64,000 nt of DNA from Gerris lacustris (taxonomy: Eukaryota > Arthropoda > Insecta > Hemiptera > Gerridae), in assembly GCA_951217055.1 (NCBI GenBank), contig OX578283.1:66477975-66541974 (forward strand). The letters are read 5' to 3'. Below, one piece after another: positions 12,625-24,547 of this stretch. A program made the position numbers and the translations under genes. How positions within the stretch are numbered: the first letter of the stretch is position 1; every line of letters starts with the position of its first letter. The notes beneath the pieces are model-generated. The model was not told the DNA's origin. It worked only from the letters and a program-made list of their open reading frames with translations, and made no database searches.

Positions 12625-13950
12625 AGGGTGGTCCAAAAGTCTCCCCCCCCCCCTCTTAACTTTTGAACGGTTTGAGATAAATTAATGAAACTTGGGGGAT
12701 CTCTACCATGCAAAGGGAAGTTTGTTTTCATTCACTTGCCCACTAGGGGCAACCACCAACTTTGCCCCCAGGCCACCCAACTTCAGAATTTCAAATTGGA
12801 GTGTATATTTTTGATAGCATATTTGGATTCTACGGTGAAAAATAATAAACTTTTACTTTGTAACTTTTCTTTCTATTTCCAATATTATGCCCCTTACAGA
12901 GGGGCAAAGATAGCAAAATAACTCTTCCGATAATACGTTGTAAAATCTAAACGGTTAGAGATAAATTAATGAAACTTAGGGGATCCGTAACATGTAAAGG
13001 TAAGTTTGTTTTCATGCAATTGCGCAGTAGGGGCAACCACCCATTTTGCCCCCAGGCCACCTAACTTCAAAATTTTAACCTAGAGTGTATATTTTTGATA
13101 GCATATTTAGATTATACGGCGAAAAATAAAAACATTTTGCTTGAAACGTTTTTTTCTAATTTCAATATTTTGCCCCCTACAGAGGGGCAAAGATAGCAAA
13201 ATAACCCTTCCGAAATAGTAAAAGAATAACACTTAGATTCGATATAAATTCTAAACGGTTTGAAATAAAGTAATGAAACTTGGGGGATCTCTACCATGCA
13301 AAGGGAAGTTTGTTTTCATGCACTTGCCCACTAGGGGCAACCACCGTTTTGCCCCCAGGCTCTGAAATTTACCATTTTTATAACTTTGCCCCCCTATAGG
13401 GGGCAAAATATTGGAGATAGAAAAAAACGTTACAAGTAAAATGTTTTTATTTTTTGTCGTAGAATCTAAATATGCTATCAAAAATATACACTCTAGGTTA
13501 TAATTTTGAAGTTAGGTGGCCTGGGGGCAAAATGGGTGGTTGCCCCTACTGCGCAATTGCATGAAAACAAACTTACCTTTACATGTTACGGATCCCCTAA
13601 GTTTCATTAATTTATCTCTAACCGTTTAGATTTTACAACGTATTATCGGAAGAGTTATTTTGCTATCTTTGCCCCTCTGTAAGGGGCAAAATATTGGAAA
13701 TAGAAAGAAAAGTTTCAAGTAAAAGTTTATTATTTTTCACCGTAGAATCCAAATATGCTATCAAAAATATATACTCCAATTTGAAATTCTGAAGTTGGGT
13801 GGCCTGGGGGCAAAGTTGGTGGTTGCCTCTAGTGGGCAAGTGCATGAAAACAAACTTCCCTTTGCATGGTAGAGATCCCCCAAGTTTCATTAATTTATTT
13901 CAAACCGTTTAGAATTTATATCGAATCTAAGTTAACACTACTCAAATTAT
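12625..13950. repeat. composite tandem-plus-inverted array of ~285-bp units
   Basis: The left edge has CAGGGTGGTCCAAAAGTC. Two head-to-tail units (about 12660-12935 and 12945-13215) are followed by a partial third (about 13225-13365), then two units in inverse order and orientation (about 13376-13640 and 13640-13945), forming one large palindrome. Each unit holds GGGGGATCTCTACCATGC-type ends, GGGGCAACCACC, TTTTGCCCCCAGGC and a short GCCCC...GGGGC hairpin. Corresponding units across the axis resemble each other more than neighbours do, which suggests inverted duplication of a dimer. No protein-coding content. Confidence 0.85.
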
Positions 13951-13974
13951 CACCATTTTTTCTGCTTGAGAATA

Positions 13975-14110
13975 GATTTTTAACGTTTTTTTAACGATAG
14001 AGGCTCGAAAATGGCTTGTGTTAGCCGAAACGTTGCCACCTAGCATGAAAGAGTACTAGTCTTTTTCTTCTTCTTACCCTTCAAGGATCCAAACTTCAGA
14101 TGATAATCAT
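13975..14110 (+). repeat. repeat end related to the 62.3-kb TIR element
   Basis: CTCGAAAATGG - hairpin - CCGAAACGTTGCC at about 14004-14036, followed by a TCTTACCC...CAAGGATCCA stretch, matches the order of motifs at the left end of the element at 62345 (read on its minus strand). Probably a truncated copy. Confidence 0.45.
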
Positions 14111-14157
14111 TCTACAGGGTACACCTAGCTTTTATGAAAATTTGTTTATTTATCAAA

Positions 14158-14211
14158 GCAGCTTTCGGCTTTTATAAAGCCATCATCAGTACCGATCTCG
14201 GTAGAACTAGA
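14158..14211 (-). ncRNA. hammerhead-ribozyme-like motif (left arm)
   Basis: On the minus strand: TTC (14206-14204), then a perfect 5-bp hairpin TACCG-AGAT-CGGTA (stem I, 14203-14190), CTGATGA (14189-14183), one extra T, a 6-bp hairpin GGCTTT/AAAGCC (stem II), GAAA (14166-14163) and GCTGC. A stem III of 5 bp (two G-U) can form with the bases before TTC. This is the order of a type III hammerhead. The extra base next to stem II and the weak stem III are departures from the consensus, so activity is unproven. Confidence 0.35.
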
Positions 14212-14359
14212 GTAACATTGTAATGGGTTTCATGCATAGAGAATGTAGTGGGCGAGTCATACGATGTGTAAGATTCACGTAAGCGTCTTACTTTAGTCTC
14301 CGACATCGTATGACTCGCCCACTTCGTTCTCTTTGCATGTAACCATTTGAAATGTTACT

Positions 14360-14412
14360 CTAGTTCTACTGGAGTCGGTACTGATGATGGCTTTATAAAA
14401 GCCGAAAGCTGC
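14360..14412 (+). ncRNA. hammerhead-ribozyme-like motif (right arm)
   Basis: Same arrangement as the left-arm motif: TTC (14364-14366), stem I TACTG-GAGT-CGGTA (14367-14380), CTGATGA (14381-14387), extra T, stem II GGCTTT/AAAGCC (14389-14403), GAAA (14404-14407), GCTGC. Stem I differs from the other arm by C-G to U-G, which keeps pairing. Predicted cleavage would be after C14366. Could be a chance or decayed motif. Confidence 0.35.
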
Positions 14413-14440
14413 TTTGATAAATAAACAACTTTTCCGTGGA

Positions 14441-15208
14441 GAGACTGTTTCCTTGTATTTATTAAGATGACTTCCATCAACGCTATTATATCTTAAATTA
14501 ATAATTCAGTTATGGCAAACTATTGAGTAATTACTGAGATTATAAAAAAATACGTGTGGTGTCGCGGGACACCCGGTAGGAACGAAGTTCCTTACATTTT
14601 TCATTAAATATAAATTATAAAATCACACTGCTAAGTAGGTACGTATACATTGCTAACTACTTATACATGGCGGAGTTAGAAAAGAGACAAAATAAAAAGT
14701 AACCAACTGTTTCTACCTAGCAGAGTTAAGGCAAAATTAAAAGAAAATCATTATTTGTATCATTAAAGCAAGCGTCTTACTATAAATAAATATTGAATAT
14801 ATGAAAAAAGTTGATCATGATGGGTTTATAGTGAAAGAGTATGTTTGTTAAAGGAGTTTGGATTGAAATAGGACTGTTTTCTACCTACCCGGTCAATTAA
14901 TTTAAAATATTATAAAGTATATCTCTTCCCTACTCTGAAACATGATTATATTTTATTTATTTACAAAACAAAGTGAAATTTTTGACATATATAACAAAAA
15001 TAATCAAAACAAGTCAATTAACAGGCTTCCTTAATAACATTTTTTCCCGTCTTTTGAAGCTTACGTTTACGCGAGTGTTGCGCGTGAACGCTTAGGCGGA
15101 TAACGTTTTCCAACGAACTCAGCCTGGGCATTGGTAAAATGAACATGTGTACCAAATTTCATCTAACTCGGTGATCATTTACTCAAGTTATCGTCATCTG
15201 TAAATTTC
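14441..15208. other. no gene seen
   Basis: AT-rich. GGAACGAAGTTCC palindromic motif near 14579-14592 recurs near 15324-15335, perhaps marking the ends of an old element (about 14560-15340), not proven. Confidence 0.35.
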
Positions 15209-15282
15209 GTGACGGATTTTGCGTGACGGTGATTTTGTGACAGTGATTTTGTGACGGTTATTTTGTGACGGTGATTTTGGTC
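15209..15282. repeat. 17-bp minisatellite
   Basis: About four to five copies of GTGACGGTGATTTT(G), slightly diverged. Confidence 0.75.
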
Positions 15283-15535
15283 GTTTTTTTCGTATTCACT
15301 CCCGGGCTCCAGAACGGGCCATAAGGAACTTCGTTCCAATAATTATGAGAAAAAATACGGCCCGAGATAACTCAGACAAACTTTCTGATGTACGAGTTCA
15401 TTATACCTTAGCCCAGTATTTTCCATTTATTAGTTTTAAAGATTTTGTAGGTACATTTAATTATTATTGAACGTTTGATCAAATTTTATCATACAAATAA
15501 CTTCTCATCAACAGAGAATCGAACCAAAAAATTTT

Positions 15536-15661
15536 ATCAGGAACTAGATTTTTCCCGGGAAAACAGCATAATATATCGTAGATTAGTATTCAAATGGACG
15601 ACCTTTTAGATTTTTTTAAAATTAAAATCGTTGAACCGTTTTTGAGAAGTAATTTGTAACA
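15536..15661 (-). mobile_element. family B repeat, terminal fragment
   Basis: GGAACTAGATTTTTCCCGGG followed by AAAACAGC... and a TTCAAATGGACGA block, matching the ends of the family B copies at 20.9, 59.5 and 61.2 kb. Confidence 0.6.
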
Positions 15662-15797
15662 ATTTTTTTTTTCTTTTCTAGTCTGACAAGTTGATTTTTA
15701 TTAATGTTTTTAGTTTTTTTTAGATTATCTTTGTTACCATGTGTGCAATTTGTTATGTTATGCTTTGTTGTAGGATTTTTAAATTATGTTAGTTTTA

Positions 15798-16250
15798 GGT
15801 TTCTGTACAAAGTACAAAAAGAAACCTTATATAACAGTTCTGTCTGTCTGTCTGTCCGTTGCTTGTTTCAATTCATAAACTACTATAGCTAGGAACATGA
15901 AATTCGGCACACAGGTGCACCTCGGCATTTGAGACAACTGGACACATTTTGGATTTTTCAGACTTAATATTTTCAAGATGGCGGCCAATATGGCGGGTGA
16001 CGAAAAAAAGTTGTTAGTAACATGACATGTTACACATCAATTTAAAGGTCTTGAAGTGTAGTAAAAGAATATGCAATTATTAAAATTTTCAAGATGGCGG
16101 CCAATATGGCGGGTGACAGAACATTGTTTTAGTTAACATAACATGTTATAAATCAAATTAAAGGTCTTAAAGAGTAGAAAAGGAATATAACTATTAAAAT
16201 TAGTGTAATTATATTACACTTAATAATTTTAACTTAAATGTACAGAAACC
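15798..16250 (+). mobile_element. MITE-like element with 12-bp TIRs
   Basis: Perfect 12-bp terminal inverted repeats GGTTTCTGTACA (15798-15809) and TGTACAGAAACC (16239-16250). Inside are a (TCTG)n block, and two direct copies (about 115 bp apart) of AAGATGGCGGCCAATATGGC. There is no ORF, so a non-autonomous DNA element is the best reading. Superfamily not assignable without a clear target duplication. Confidence 0.65.
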
Positions 16251-17900
<1,650 letters not shown>

Positions 17901-17953
17901 CAAGATGTGTAGAATATACTACACTGCAGTATAAGTATATTCTACACATCTTG
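17901..17953. repeat. 20-bp perfect hairpin
   Basis: CAAGATGTGTAGAATATACT (17901-17920) pairs perfectly with 17934-17953 across a 13-nt loop. No associated gene. Confidence 0.7.
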
Positions 17954-18383
17954 GGACGGAGTGTGAGGGATGGAGGAGAGGGTGTCCTTGAACTTACCAA
18001 TCATTCATAATCATAAGTCAGCCGACCTCTAAGCGGTGATGTAAACGAGTGCAGTTAGCTCCTACTTTTTCTATTCTCCTAGTACAGTGTACAGTGCTTG
18101 GGGAGGGGACGCCCTAGCGACAGCGGTACCAAGCGCGGTAGTGGGATAAACTATCCCTACCAAGAGTGGGCAGACTCAACACCTCCTATACATTCCTTAC
18201 ACCTTGATCCTATATCTTCCCCATTCGTGTAACGTAAAGCTTTTCGAGGTATGTATCACAGCCAAAACATAAAAATGTCAAAAAGAAATCAGCACAGTTA
18301 ATCCATTTTACTTATTGTAATGTTCAATTATATTATTATTATTATTTAATTGATTAATTTACTTTAACGAGATAACTTTTAAA
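17954..18383. other. no gene seen
   Basis: Includes a GC-richer part at 18030-18200 without a convincing ORF or homology. Confidence 0.4.
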
Positions 18384-18451
18384 ACTCTAACCACCTCTAA
18401 CCACCTCTAACCACCTCTAACCACCTCTAACCACCTCTAACCACCTCTAAC
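18384..18451. repeat. 10-bp tandem repeat (CCACCTCTAA)n
   Basis: About six and a half perfect copies. The unit differs from the insect telomere unit CCTAA. Confidence 0.9.
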
Positions 18452-18740
18452 TTTTAACATACGTATGGTTTTTAGATTCCACTTTTGAACGAGCGTAGTG
18501 AGTTCTTCATTTCGGAGATTTGAGCTTTGAGAGGTTGTGTGTTTGCATGTTTGTGTGTTTTTGTTTGTCTAACGATAACTGGCGTAAAAATTGATGGATT
18601 TAAATATAATTCGGGCCACAAGCGTATCTCATAATATGTGATAACTGTCTAGTATTTGAAAATTCCACTTTAAATACGATCAATATGGATGGACAACTAA
18701 GCAAAAAGTTGTTAGTCAGTATGACATGTTTTATATATAC

Positions 18741-18743
<3 letters not shown>
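18452..18743. other. no gene seen
   Basis: Contains AACGAGCGTAGTGAG near 18487 and an ATTGATGGATTTAAATATAA stretch similar in layout to other dispersed repeats here, but too short to assign. Confidence 0.3.

Positions 18744-18809
<66 letters not shown>
18744..18809. repeat. (TA)n microsatellite
   Basis: About 33 AT dinucleotides. Confidence 0.95.
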
Positions 18810-18815
<6 letters not shown>

Positions 18816-19505
18816 AAAGCTTTAGTGAAATCGAATAAACATTTTCTCAAATGGTCGTTCCACTATTGTTTTTATCGATTTAAAAAAATGACACACAAAA
18901 AAAAACTTTAGAAATTTGTCGGAAGAGAGAAGAGGTTTACTGTTTATAACTTTAATAAAATAAAAAGGAAAACCTGCTGAAGAAAAAAAAAAATTAGGTA
19001 AAGAGTTCTTCTTGCTATAAAAATAACCAATTGAGGAAATAATGTTCGTAACATAAACATGAATAAAGAATAAGAAAGAATGAGAAGAATAAGAAGAAAA
19101 AAAAAAATATTAAGAACTTCAATAACCAACAAAAGTAATGCATAAGAAAATAACCTTTGTATAAAAATGGGAGGAGCATTTTCTAAGGTGGGGAAAAGAT
19201 ATAACAGTTGAAACAATTTTTTTACCTTTGTAAAAAATTCTTACGCAATTTTCTACTAAAACTGGAAAAGATAAAAAAAAAATCAAGTTTTCACTTTCTT
19301 TTTGCAACATTTTTCTCTGAAAGTTTACAAAAGGAAAAAATATCGGAATTAAACTTTTAATATTGCTCATTTAAAATAGCTCTGAAACTCTCCTTCGGTT
19401 TCGAGCTTGTTCTTACAAAGATTACTTCTCACGGCTCAAGATTACTTAAAAAACTTTAAAAGCAGTAGCAATTTTTTTGTTTAAAATTACTAACCTTATT
19501 CGTTT

Positions 19506-19510
<5 letters not shown>
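18810..19510. other. no gene seen
   Basis: Purine-rich A-tract sequence. The minus-strand open stretches are T-rich low-complexity hydrophobic readings and not credible genes. Confidence 0.5.

Positions 19511-19560
<50 letters not shown>
19511..19560. repeat. (TA)n microsatellite
   Basis: 25 TA dinucleotides following TTTTATTT. Confidence 0.95.
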
Positions 19561-19565
<5 letters not shown>

Positions 19566-20144
19566 TGAAAGTGCTTACAGAGTTTTACATTTGAAGGGTG
19601 GGGGGGGGGAGGTAGGGAATCGTTTGAAAACGGGCATAAAAGAGAATAAAGAATTACTTTACAGCTTCGCTATGAAACTATGTATAGTTTTTTCTCCTTT
19701 GTAATATGTAGACTTAAACAGTTGAGAATTTTTTTTTTCTTTTATCTTAAGTGTTAATATTAAATATTTATCTGTTAAAAATTACTTATTATTATATTTT
19801 TACTAATAATTAAAAGCGAATTTACCATTATAAACAAATAGTTTGCACTTAGTATGTTAAATTAAACTACTATAATTATATCTATAGCTTTCCCATAAAT
19901 CTGCTATGTACAGCTGCAGCCTTGGAAGATATAGTATTCCAACTTCTTCTTTTTTTCTTTTTTTTTTTTAATTTTATTTGAGTACTGCTACTACAATACA
20001 TACTAATTGTTTTAAGCAGTAATGATCAAAGAATGTGTGACTTGAATTACATGATGTAAGAAACTATCCAGTGATAGCACTTACTGAATTATATAGGTTT
20101 TATTGATATAAAGAAAATAAACTCGATTAAATTAATATACATTA
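19561..20144. other. no gene seen
   Basis: AT-rich sequence with a short poly-G tract near 19602 and T-rich tracts near 19950. Its low-coordinate end may include the 3' tail of the LINE fragment that follows. Confidence 0.4.
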
Positions 20145-20390
20145 TCAGTTATCTAAGAGGTTGCGCGGCCACTGCCTCTTCAGACGTCTTGTAGGATTGT
20201 CAGGAATGGACCGGGAAAACAGACTGTGGACTAGTGGATTAGAATGGTCGGAAAGGGAATCGTGGAAGGATTTGTATCTGGATATGGCTAATTCTCGGAC
20301 AAAGGGTACTTTGAGGTCATTATGAAGGATAAAATTGTATATTTTTCTTAGGATTTTGGATTGGAGAGATTGGATTCCAACTTCAATTTT
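20145..20390 (-). pseudogene. C-terminal remnant of a Jockey-type LINE ORF2
   Basis: The minus-strand reading has SKILRKIYNFILHNDLKVPF, VRELAISRYKSFHDSLSDH, PLVHSLF and a terminal RRLKRQWPRNLLDN. This order (short helix, 'ND/RDL..P.VRE', 'RY..FHD.L..H.N.L', basic 'RRLKR..P..LL' end) is what I know from the last ~80 residues of Jockey-group endonuclease/reverse-transcriptase proteins. Endonuclease and reverse transcriptase are missing, as expected of a 5'-truncated LINE. The upstream side is replaced by a 22-bp tandem repeat. It differs from the LINE at 34-39 kb. Confidence 0.6.
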
Positions 20391-20506
20391 CTTTTTCTTC
20401 AAGGTCAATTTTCTTTTTCTTCAAGGTCAATTTTCTTTTTCTTTAAGGTCAATTTTCTTTTTCTTCAAGGTCAATTTTCTTTTTCTTCAAGGTCAATTTT
20501 CCGGTT
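20385..20506 (+). repeat. 22-bp minisatellite
   Basis: About five to six copies of TCAATTTTCTTTTTCTTCAA(GG). It abuts the 5' break of the LINE fragment. Confidence 0.85.
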
Positions 20507-20934
20507 AATAATTGTACAGTTTGACCTTTTATCATGCTGTTTAGTACTTTCATTATAATTTTGATTTCAGGAATTTTAAAGGAAATCCCAAATACTTGTT
20601 TATTTGTTTCCTTTATATTTAGGATTTTCTTTCACATATCATTTCTCTATCCTATAAAAATAAAAGTAGGTCAGGTTGATTTTTTTTGTTGTTGTCGGTG
20701 GAGGCACTTCATGCTAGTTCTGTCCGAGGCAGAGTTTCCCGGCTCTAGTTTCAAGTTTAAATCAGTGGCACAGCTAGGGCATTGGGGGCCCTCCGCAAGA
20801 ACTTTTTGGGGGCCCTCGCCAAAGAAAATATATGAGAAAAAGAAGAAGACAAATTTGCGTTCTTAACTTCTTTATTATGCTCTAAAGAGGCCCCCATCGA
20901 CATTGGTACAAAGATAGTAATTTAATGTAATCTT

Positions 20935-21357
20935 TTTACTTTCTCATTTAAAGAGAAAGTATTATGATGGTGCGAAAATTCGATTTTGAGATTTCGATGG
21001 ATTTACACGTTTTGAGGTCCCCTGAGTCCAAAAAAGTGGTTTTTAAAAAATGTCTGTCCGTCGTCTGTCGTCTGTCGTCTGTGCAGACGCCAGGAGCTTA
21101 AACTACTGGACCGATTTTGACGAAATTTGGAATACATGTTCAGAAGAATCATACCCCAAGGCAAAATCGAGAAATGAATTTTAGCTCCAAATTTGGGGGC
21201 GTACCACCTATAAACTCTGAAAAAACCTGAAAAAAAAATTCTCGAAAACGGTTCCGACGATTCTGATTAAAAAATTCTAAAATGTAGTCCATTTAAATAC
21301 GGATCCCACGATATAAGCAGTTTTCCCGGGAAAAATCTAGTTCCTGAGAAAATAGCT
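20935..21357 (+). mobile_element. family B dispersed repeat, copy 1
   Basis: Starts with the hairpin ACTTTCTC...GAGAAAGT (about 20938-20960), then CGATTTTGAGATTTCGATGG, repeated GTCTGTCGTC, ACCGATTTTGACGAAATTTGG in part, and ends CCGGGAAAAATCTAGTTCC. A reverse copy is at 59540-59955. No coding content; class unknown. Confidence 0.7.
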
Positions 21358-21360
21358 TGA

Positions 21361-21410
21361 AACGTGGACGGAGAGATCCCGGGTTCGATTCCCCGCCCTG
21401 GAGAAGTTAT
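21361..21410 (+). repeat. tRNA-like B-box fragment
   Basis: CCGGGTTCGATTCCCCG has an exact RNA polymerase III B box (GGTTCGATTCC) inside a T-arm-like stem. No A box upstream; probably a truncated SINE or chance resemblance. Confidence 0.35.
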
Positions 21411-21627
21411 TTTTATGGTAAATTTTAATAAAATTTTCAATAATTATTAAACTTACTTGTAAAAACTAATAAATGGAAAACATTGGCTAAGTAATTATGA
21501 ACTTGTATTATGAAAGTTTGTCTGAGTCGTCTCACACCGATTTTTTTATTATGAGGGCCACGTGGCACAGGAGGCCCAATCGCAAAGATGGCCTGTGCAG
21601 GCCCATAGATACGCCATTGGTTCAAAT

Positions 21628-21940
21628 GCCGTTAAGAAAGGCGTAGAAGTAGGACCCTTAATTTTCCATTTTCATCTTACAATATAATGTAGGAGTTATC
21701 TTTAAACCTTCAACTGAAGGTATGCATACATTTCTTTGTGAATTAACCATGATCGCACTATTTAATTTTTTATTTCATACAGCTTTTCCACAATCAGATG
21801 GAAATGGTCTCCTTTTCAATATTAGGGTGGTTGTTCTAGGGCCGAATTCACCACACTATCATATTTCTAACCATCTTACTCATCAACAAATTCTCACAGG
21901 CAAGTTTAGTTAATGTTCTATTTAAATTAATTAATAATAG
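21628..21940. other. no gene seen
   Basis: AT-rich sequence; short unrecognised ORF readings only. Confidence 0.35.
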
Positions 21941-22570
21941 GTATTGGGAACATGAAATTAGTTAGTAAGGGGGAGAGGGGGGGGGGGCGAAAATGATGAG
22001 AAAATTAATTCCCACGAGTGAAATATATTTTTGTCATCTACACTTCAATACCTTTCATTTAACACCCCACTCAACATTTTTTAAAAAATGTTTCCCATCC
22101 ATGAGCGGAAATTATCCGTCACCGGATTCCCAGTTCATCATAGATATTGCTATTTTTATTTTTTCTAAGGGCTAGCAGACCGCACATTTTACATTTTTTT
22201 ATATTTTTAGTAACAGCATGTATATAGTTTTAGAGGGGGGGGGGCGTATTGTGAACATGAAATTTTGTAGTATGGGGCACGCTAAATGTTGATGTTTTGT
22301 GTCAAAATGGCCTGAACAATTAAATACATTCCACAGGTGTTATATATATATTTTTGTAATCTACTCTTCAATTCCTTTCATTTGATATCTTACTCAAAAT
22401 TTTTTAAATTAATATTTTTTTACGTTACATTAATTACCTGCCATTTTGGATTTGAAAATCTGACAATTTTGAGTTCGCTATATTTTTCCTGTGTGCTCGT
22501 CATAGCGATCCTTAATACTGGAAAGTTTTTTTTGTTAATTATTAACCTTAATAATTGGTTATCTTAATAC
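21941..22570. repeat. two diverged direct repeats, about 300-bp spacing
   Basis: GGGAACATGAAATT ... poly-G ... TATATTTTTGT(C/A)ATCTAC ... CCTTTCATTT occurs at about 21950-22075 and again at about 22235-22395. Each has a poly-G run (21976-21987 and 22236-22245). Confidence 0.6.
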
Positions 22571-22744
22571 CCACCCCTAATACCAATTGAGTTGGGAGTA
22601 ACTAATAACAATATTTATTGAATATGCTTTTCACAGCAGGTTGTGATATTTGGCTATCATTTTCCTCGTCTACCTTAGAACTTTTTAAAGCTCATAATGG
22701 CTAAATCGTACAAGACTCCGTCCATTCACGTGGAGTGGGGTTAT

Positions 22745-22942
22745 CCTATAGCTCTCTTTCAAGCATAATCCTGTCATTGTTTTTCACTCTACCAATTGAC
22801 CCAAATTTAAGAACTGAGCTTAGCCCAGTCATTTATTGAGAATTAACTCAATAAATGGCTGGGCTAAGCTCAGTTCTTGAATTTGGGTCAAGTGGCTGTA
22901 TGAAAAACAATGACAAGATTCTGCTTTAAACAGAGCTATAGG
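22745..22942. repeat. near-perfect palindrome, about 95-bp arms
   Basis: Inverted arms from CCTATAGCTC (22745) to GAGCTATAGG (22942) meet at TTTATTGAG-AATTAA-CTCAATAAA. The arms share AAGAACTGAGCTTAGCCCAG and differ at roughly a dozen positions, mostly near the outside. Long cruciform-forming DNA with almost no spacer. Confidence 0.8.
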
Positions 22943-23248
22943 TCAAAAACATAGATATACATTGTTCAATAGCTTTAAGCTAAGTGTTGTTTGTTCGATG
23001 TAATTAAAGACAAGTGATGAGGATCCGCGGTACCTTATACAGGATTGCAGTTAGCTCTTCCAGCAATAAAGTGGACAGTGTCACGTGTGGTCACAACCAA
23101 TCCAAATTTGGCAATTAATACGCATATATTGTATTTAAAATTTGAGGAGTTACACATGGTTCACACAGGATGGACAAAGTTCAATAAAATACCTATTTTA
23201 CGCCATGAAAATACTTTCTCTCTATATTAACTACGTATATGAGAAAGT
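22943..23248. other. no gene seen
   Basis: Nothing recognised. Confidence 0.35.
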
Positions 23249-23981
23249 AATAAACAGGTCAAGTGTGTGCTAGTCAGCACACAGCAAGGGTCCGTAGGCA
23301 ACCCTGTATAGTATAAGTAGTACCCTATTGATGGTGTTTTTTAAAATGCTAAAATGCTTACTTTCAACTATCCTATGGGTCTGATATTCTCAAAACACAT
23401 AAACAAACTTCTGGTAAAGTATTTTTTTTTTTGCCACTGAACCGGACTACAACCATATAAATACATCGAAAAGACCATAGTTATAAAAAAAGTATTTTGT
23501 CAATAAAAAATAAAAATAATATTTTTTTCGAAATTTCCAAAAAGTGGTATCTTTACCTTTGGTCGAAGAATGTTCAGGAATTTTTTCAGATTTTTTGCAC
23601 TTCACATAAGTGAGATAGAGGGGGGGGGGGGGCACGTTTCACACCCACTTCAAACTTGTCTACGCTCGACCTATTAAAGTTATAAAATAAGAATTATATA
23701 TTTTTGTAATCAGCTCGACGTACTCTTTCGTATGATACCCCTCACGGTGTCGAAAAAAAATTAAAAAAAATTAACCCTTAAGTTTTTTTTTCCTAATTTT
23801 TTTGAAAAATATTTTTTTTAAGTCGCTATATTTTTAATATATGTGGGCAGGTACAAGACACATACCTGCCAAATTTCAAAGTGATCGGACGAAAGGTGTA
23901 GCCGTGAGAGCAGGCGACAGGACGGACGGACAGACACACGCATGAAAATATAAGGGCCCTTGGTTTTGCCTACGGACCCTA
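23249..23981 (-). mobile_element. family A dispersed repeat, copy 2
   Basis: Reverse-orientation copy of the 3067-3788 element over its whole length: TAAACAGGTC outer end, AGGGTCCGTAGGC internal inverted motif at 23288-23300, poly-G tract (about 23620-23632), and TTTTGCCTACGGACCCT right end. Comparison of the two copies defines the element ends. Confidence 0.75.
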
Positions 23982-24547
23982 AAAATGAAATAAATTTGAT
24001 AATCATATTCGTAAAAGCGAAATATCTATGTAGCACACGGTAGTTGCCGAGGTAGCTTAGGAGGATAGAGCTAGATGTTTCACTTAATTGTCAAAATATT
24101 TTTTAATAATTTATAAATTACTTTAATACTTTCCTCCCAAAATTCCAATCTAGTTTTTCACCCAATTTGACACAAAAAACCCTTTGTTAATTCTACCAAA
24201 ATTAGTTAAATTACAGCTGTGTAAGCCAAATTAGTTTAATTACAAGCGGTTATTTAACGTTTGTATGTGTATGTTCGGGTCAAATCTTGCAACTTAATTT
24301 TAAAGCAGTTACTTATTAGATTAAATTGAAATTTTACATACAGGTTTAGTTTGGATGAAAATGCATGGTTAGCTAAGTGATGCCATTCTAAATCCAATAT
24401 GGCGGACAGCCCAAGATGGTGAACTAGTAATTTTTTAAGCATGCCCATGATATGGGTATCAAATGAAAGGGTTTTCTGAGAAGAATACGAATAAAAGCTT
24501 GTTTTTTAAAATTGTTTTTTTTTTTACTATTAATTTATTTTATTGTA
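23982..24547. other. no gene; tRNA-like A-box fragment
   Basis: At about 24040-24072, GAGGTAGCTTAGGAGGATAGAG resembles in part the D-arm/A-box of a tRNA, without a B box behind it. The rest is AT-rich. TATGGGTATCAAATGAAAGG near 24451 is shared in form with family A. Confidence 0.35.

Larger units (their letters stand above)
14135..14440. repeat. foldback element with hammerhead-like cores
   Basis: Arms of about 125 bp (about 14140-14265 and 14300-14432) are inverted copies sharing TTATTTATCAAAGCAGC and a GTTACTCTAGTTCTAC motif. Each arm, read outward, holds CTGATGA, a 6-bp hairpin and GAAA (see the two ncRNA entries). The centre holds inverted GGGCGAGTCATACGATGT. No coding capacity. Architecture matches the foldbacks at 419 and 47506. 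Confidence 0.75.
20763..21619 (+). mobile_element. hAT-like non-autonomous element with a nested insertion
   Basis: The left end CAGTGGCACAGCTAGG and the right end (minus strand CAATGGCGTATCTATGG) are imperfect terminal inverted repeats of the 'CAGTGGCGTATC' kind known from hAT-type elements. Flanks are GTTTAAAT (20755-20762) and GTTCAAAT (21620-21627), 7 of 8 identical, matching the 8-bp hAT target duplication. The centre (20935-21357) is a family B repeat. No transposase. Confidence 0.7.

Noticed and set aside
18384..18451. Telomeric repeat
   Set aside because: The unit CCACCTCTAA is not the insect CCTAA unit and the array is short and internal.
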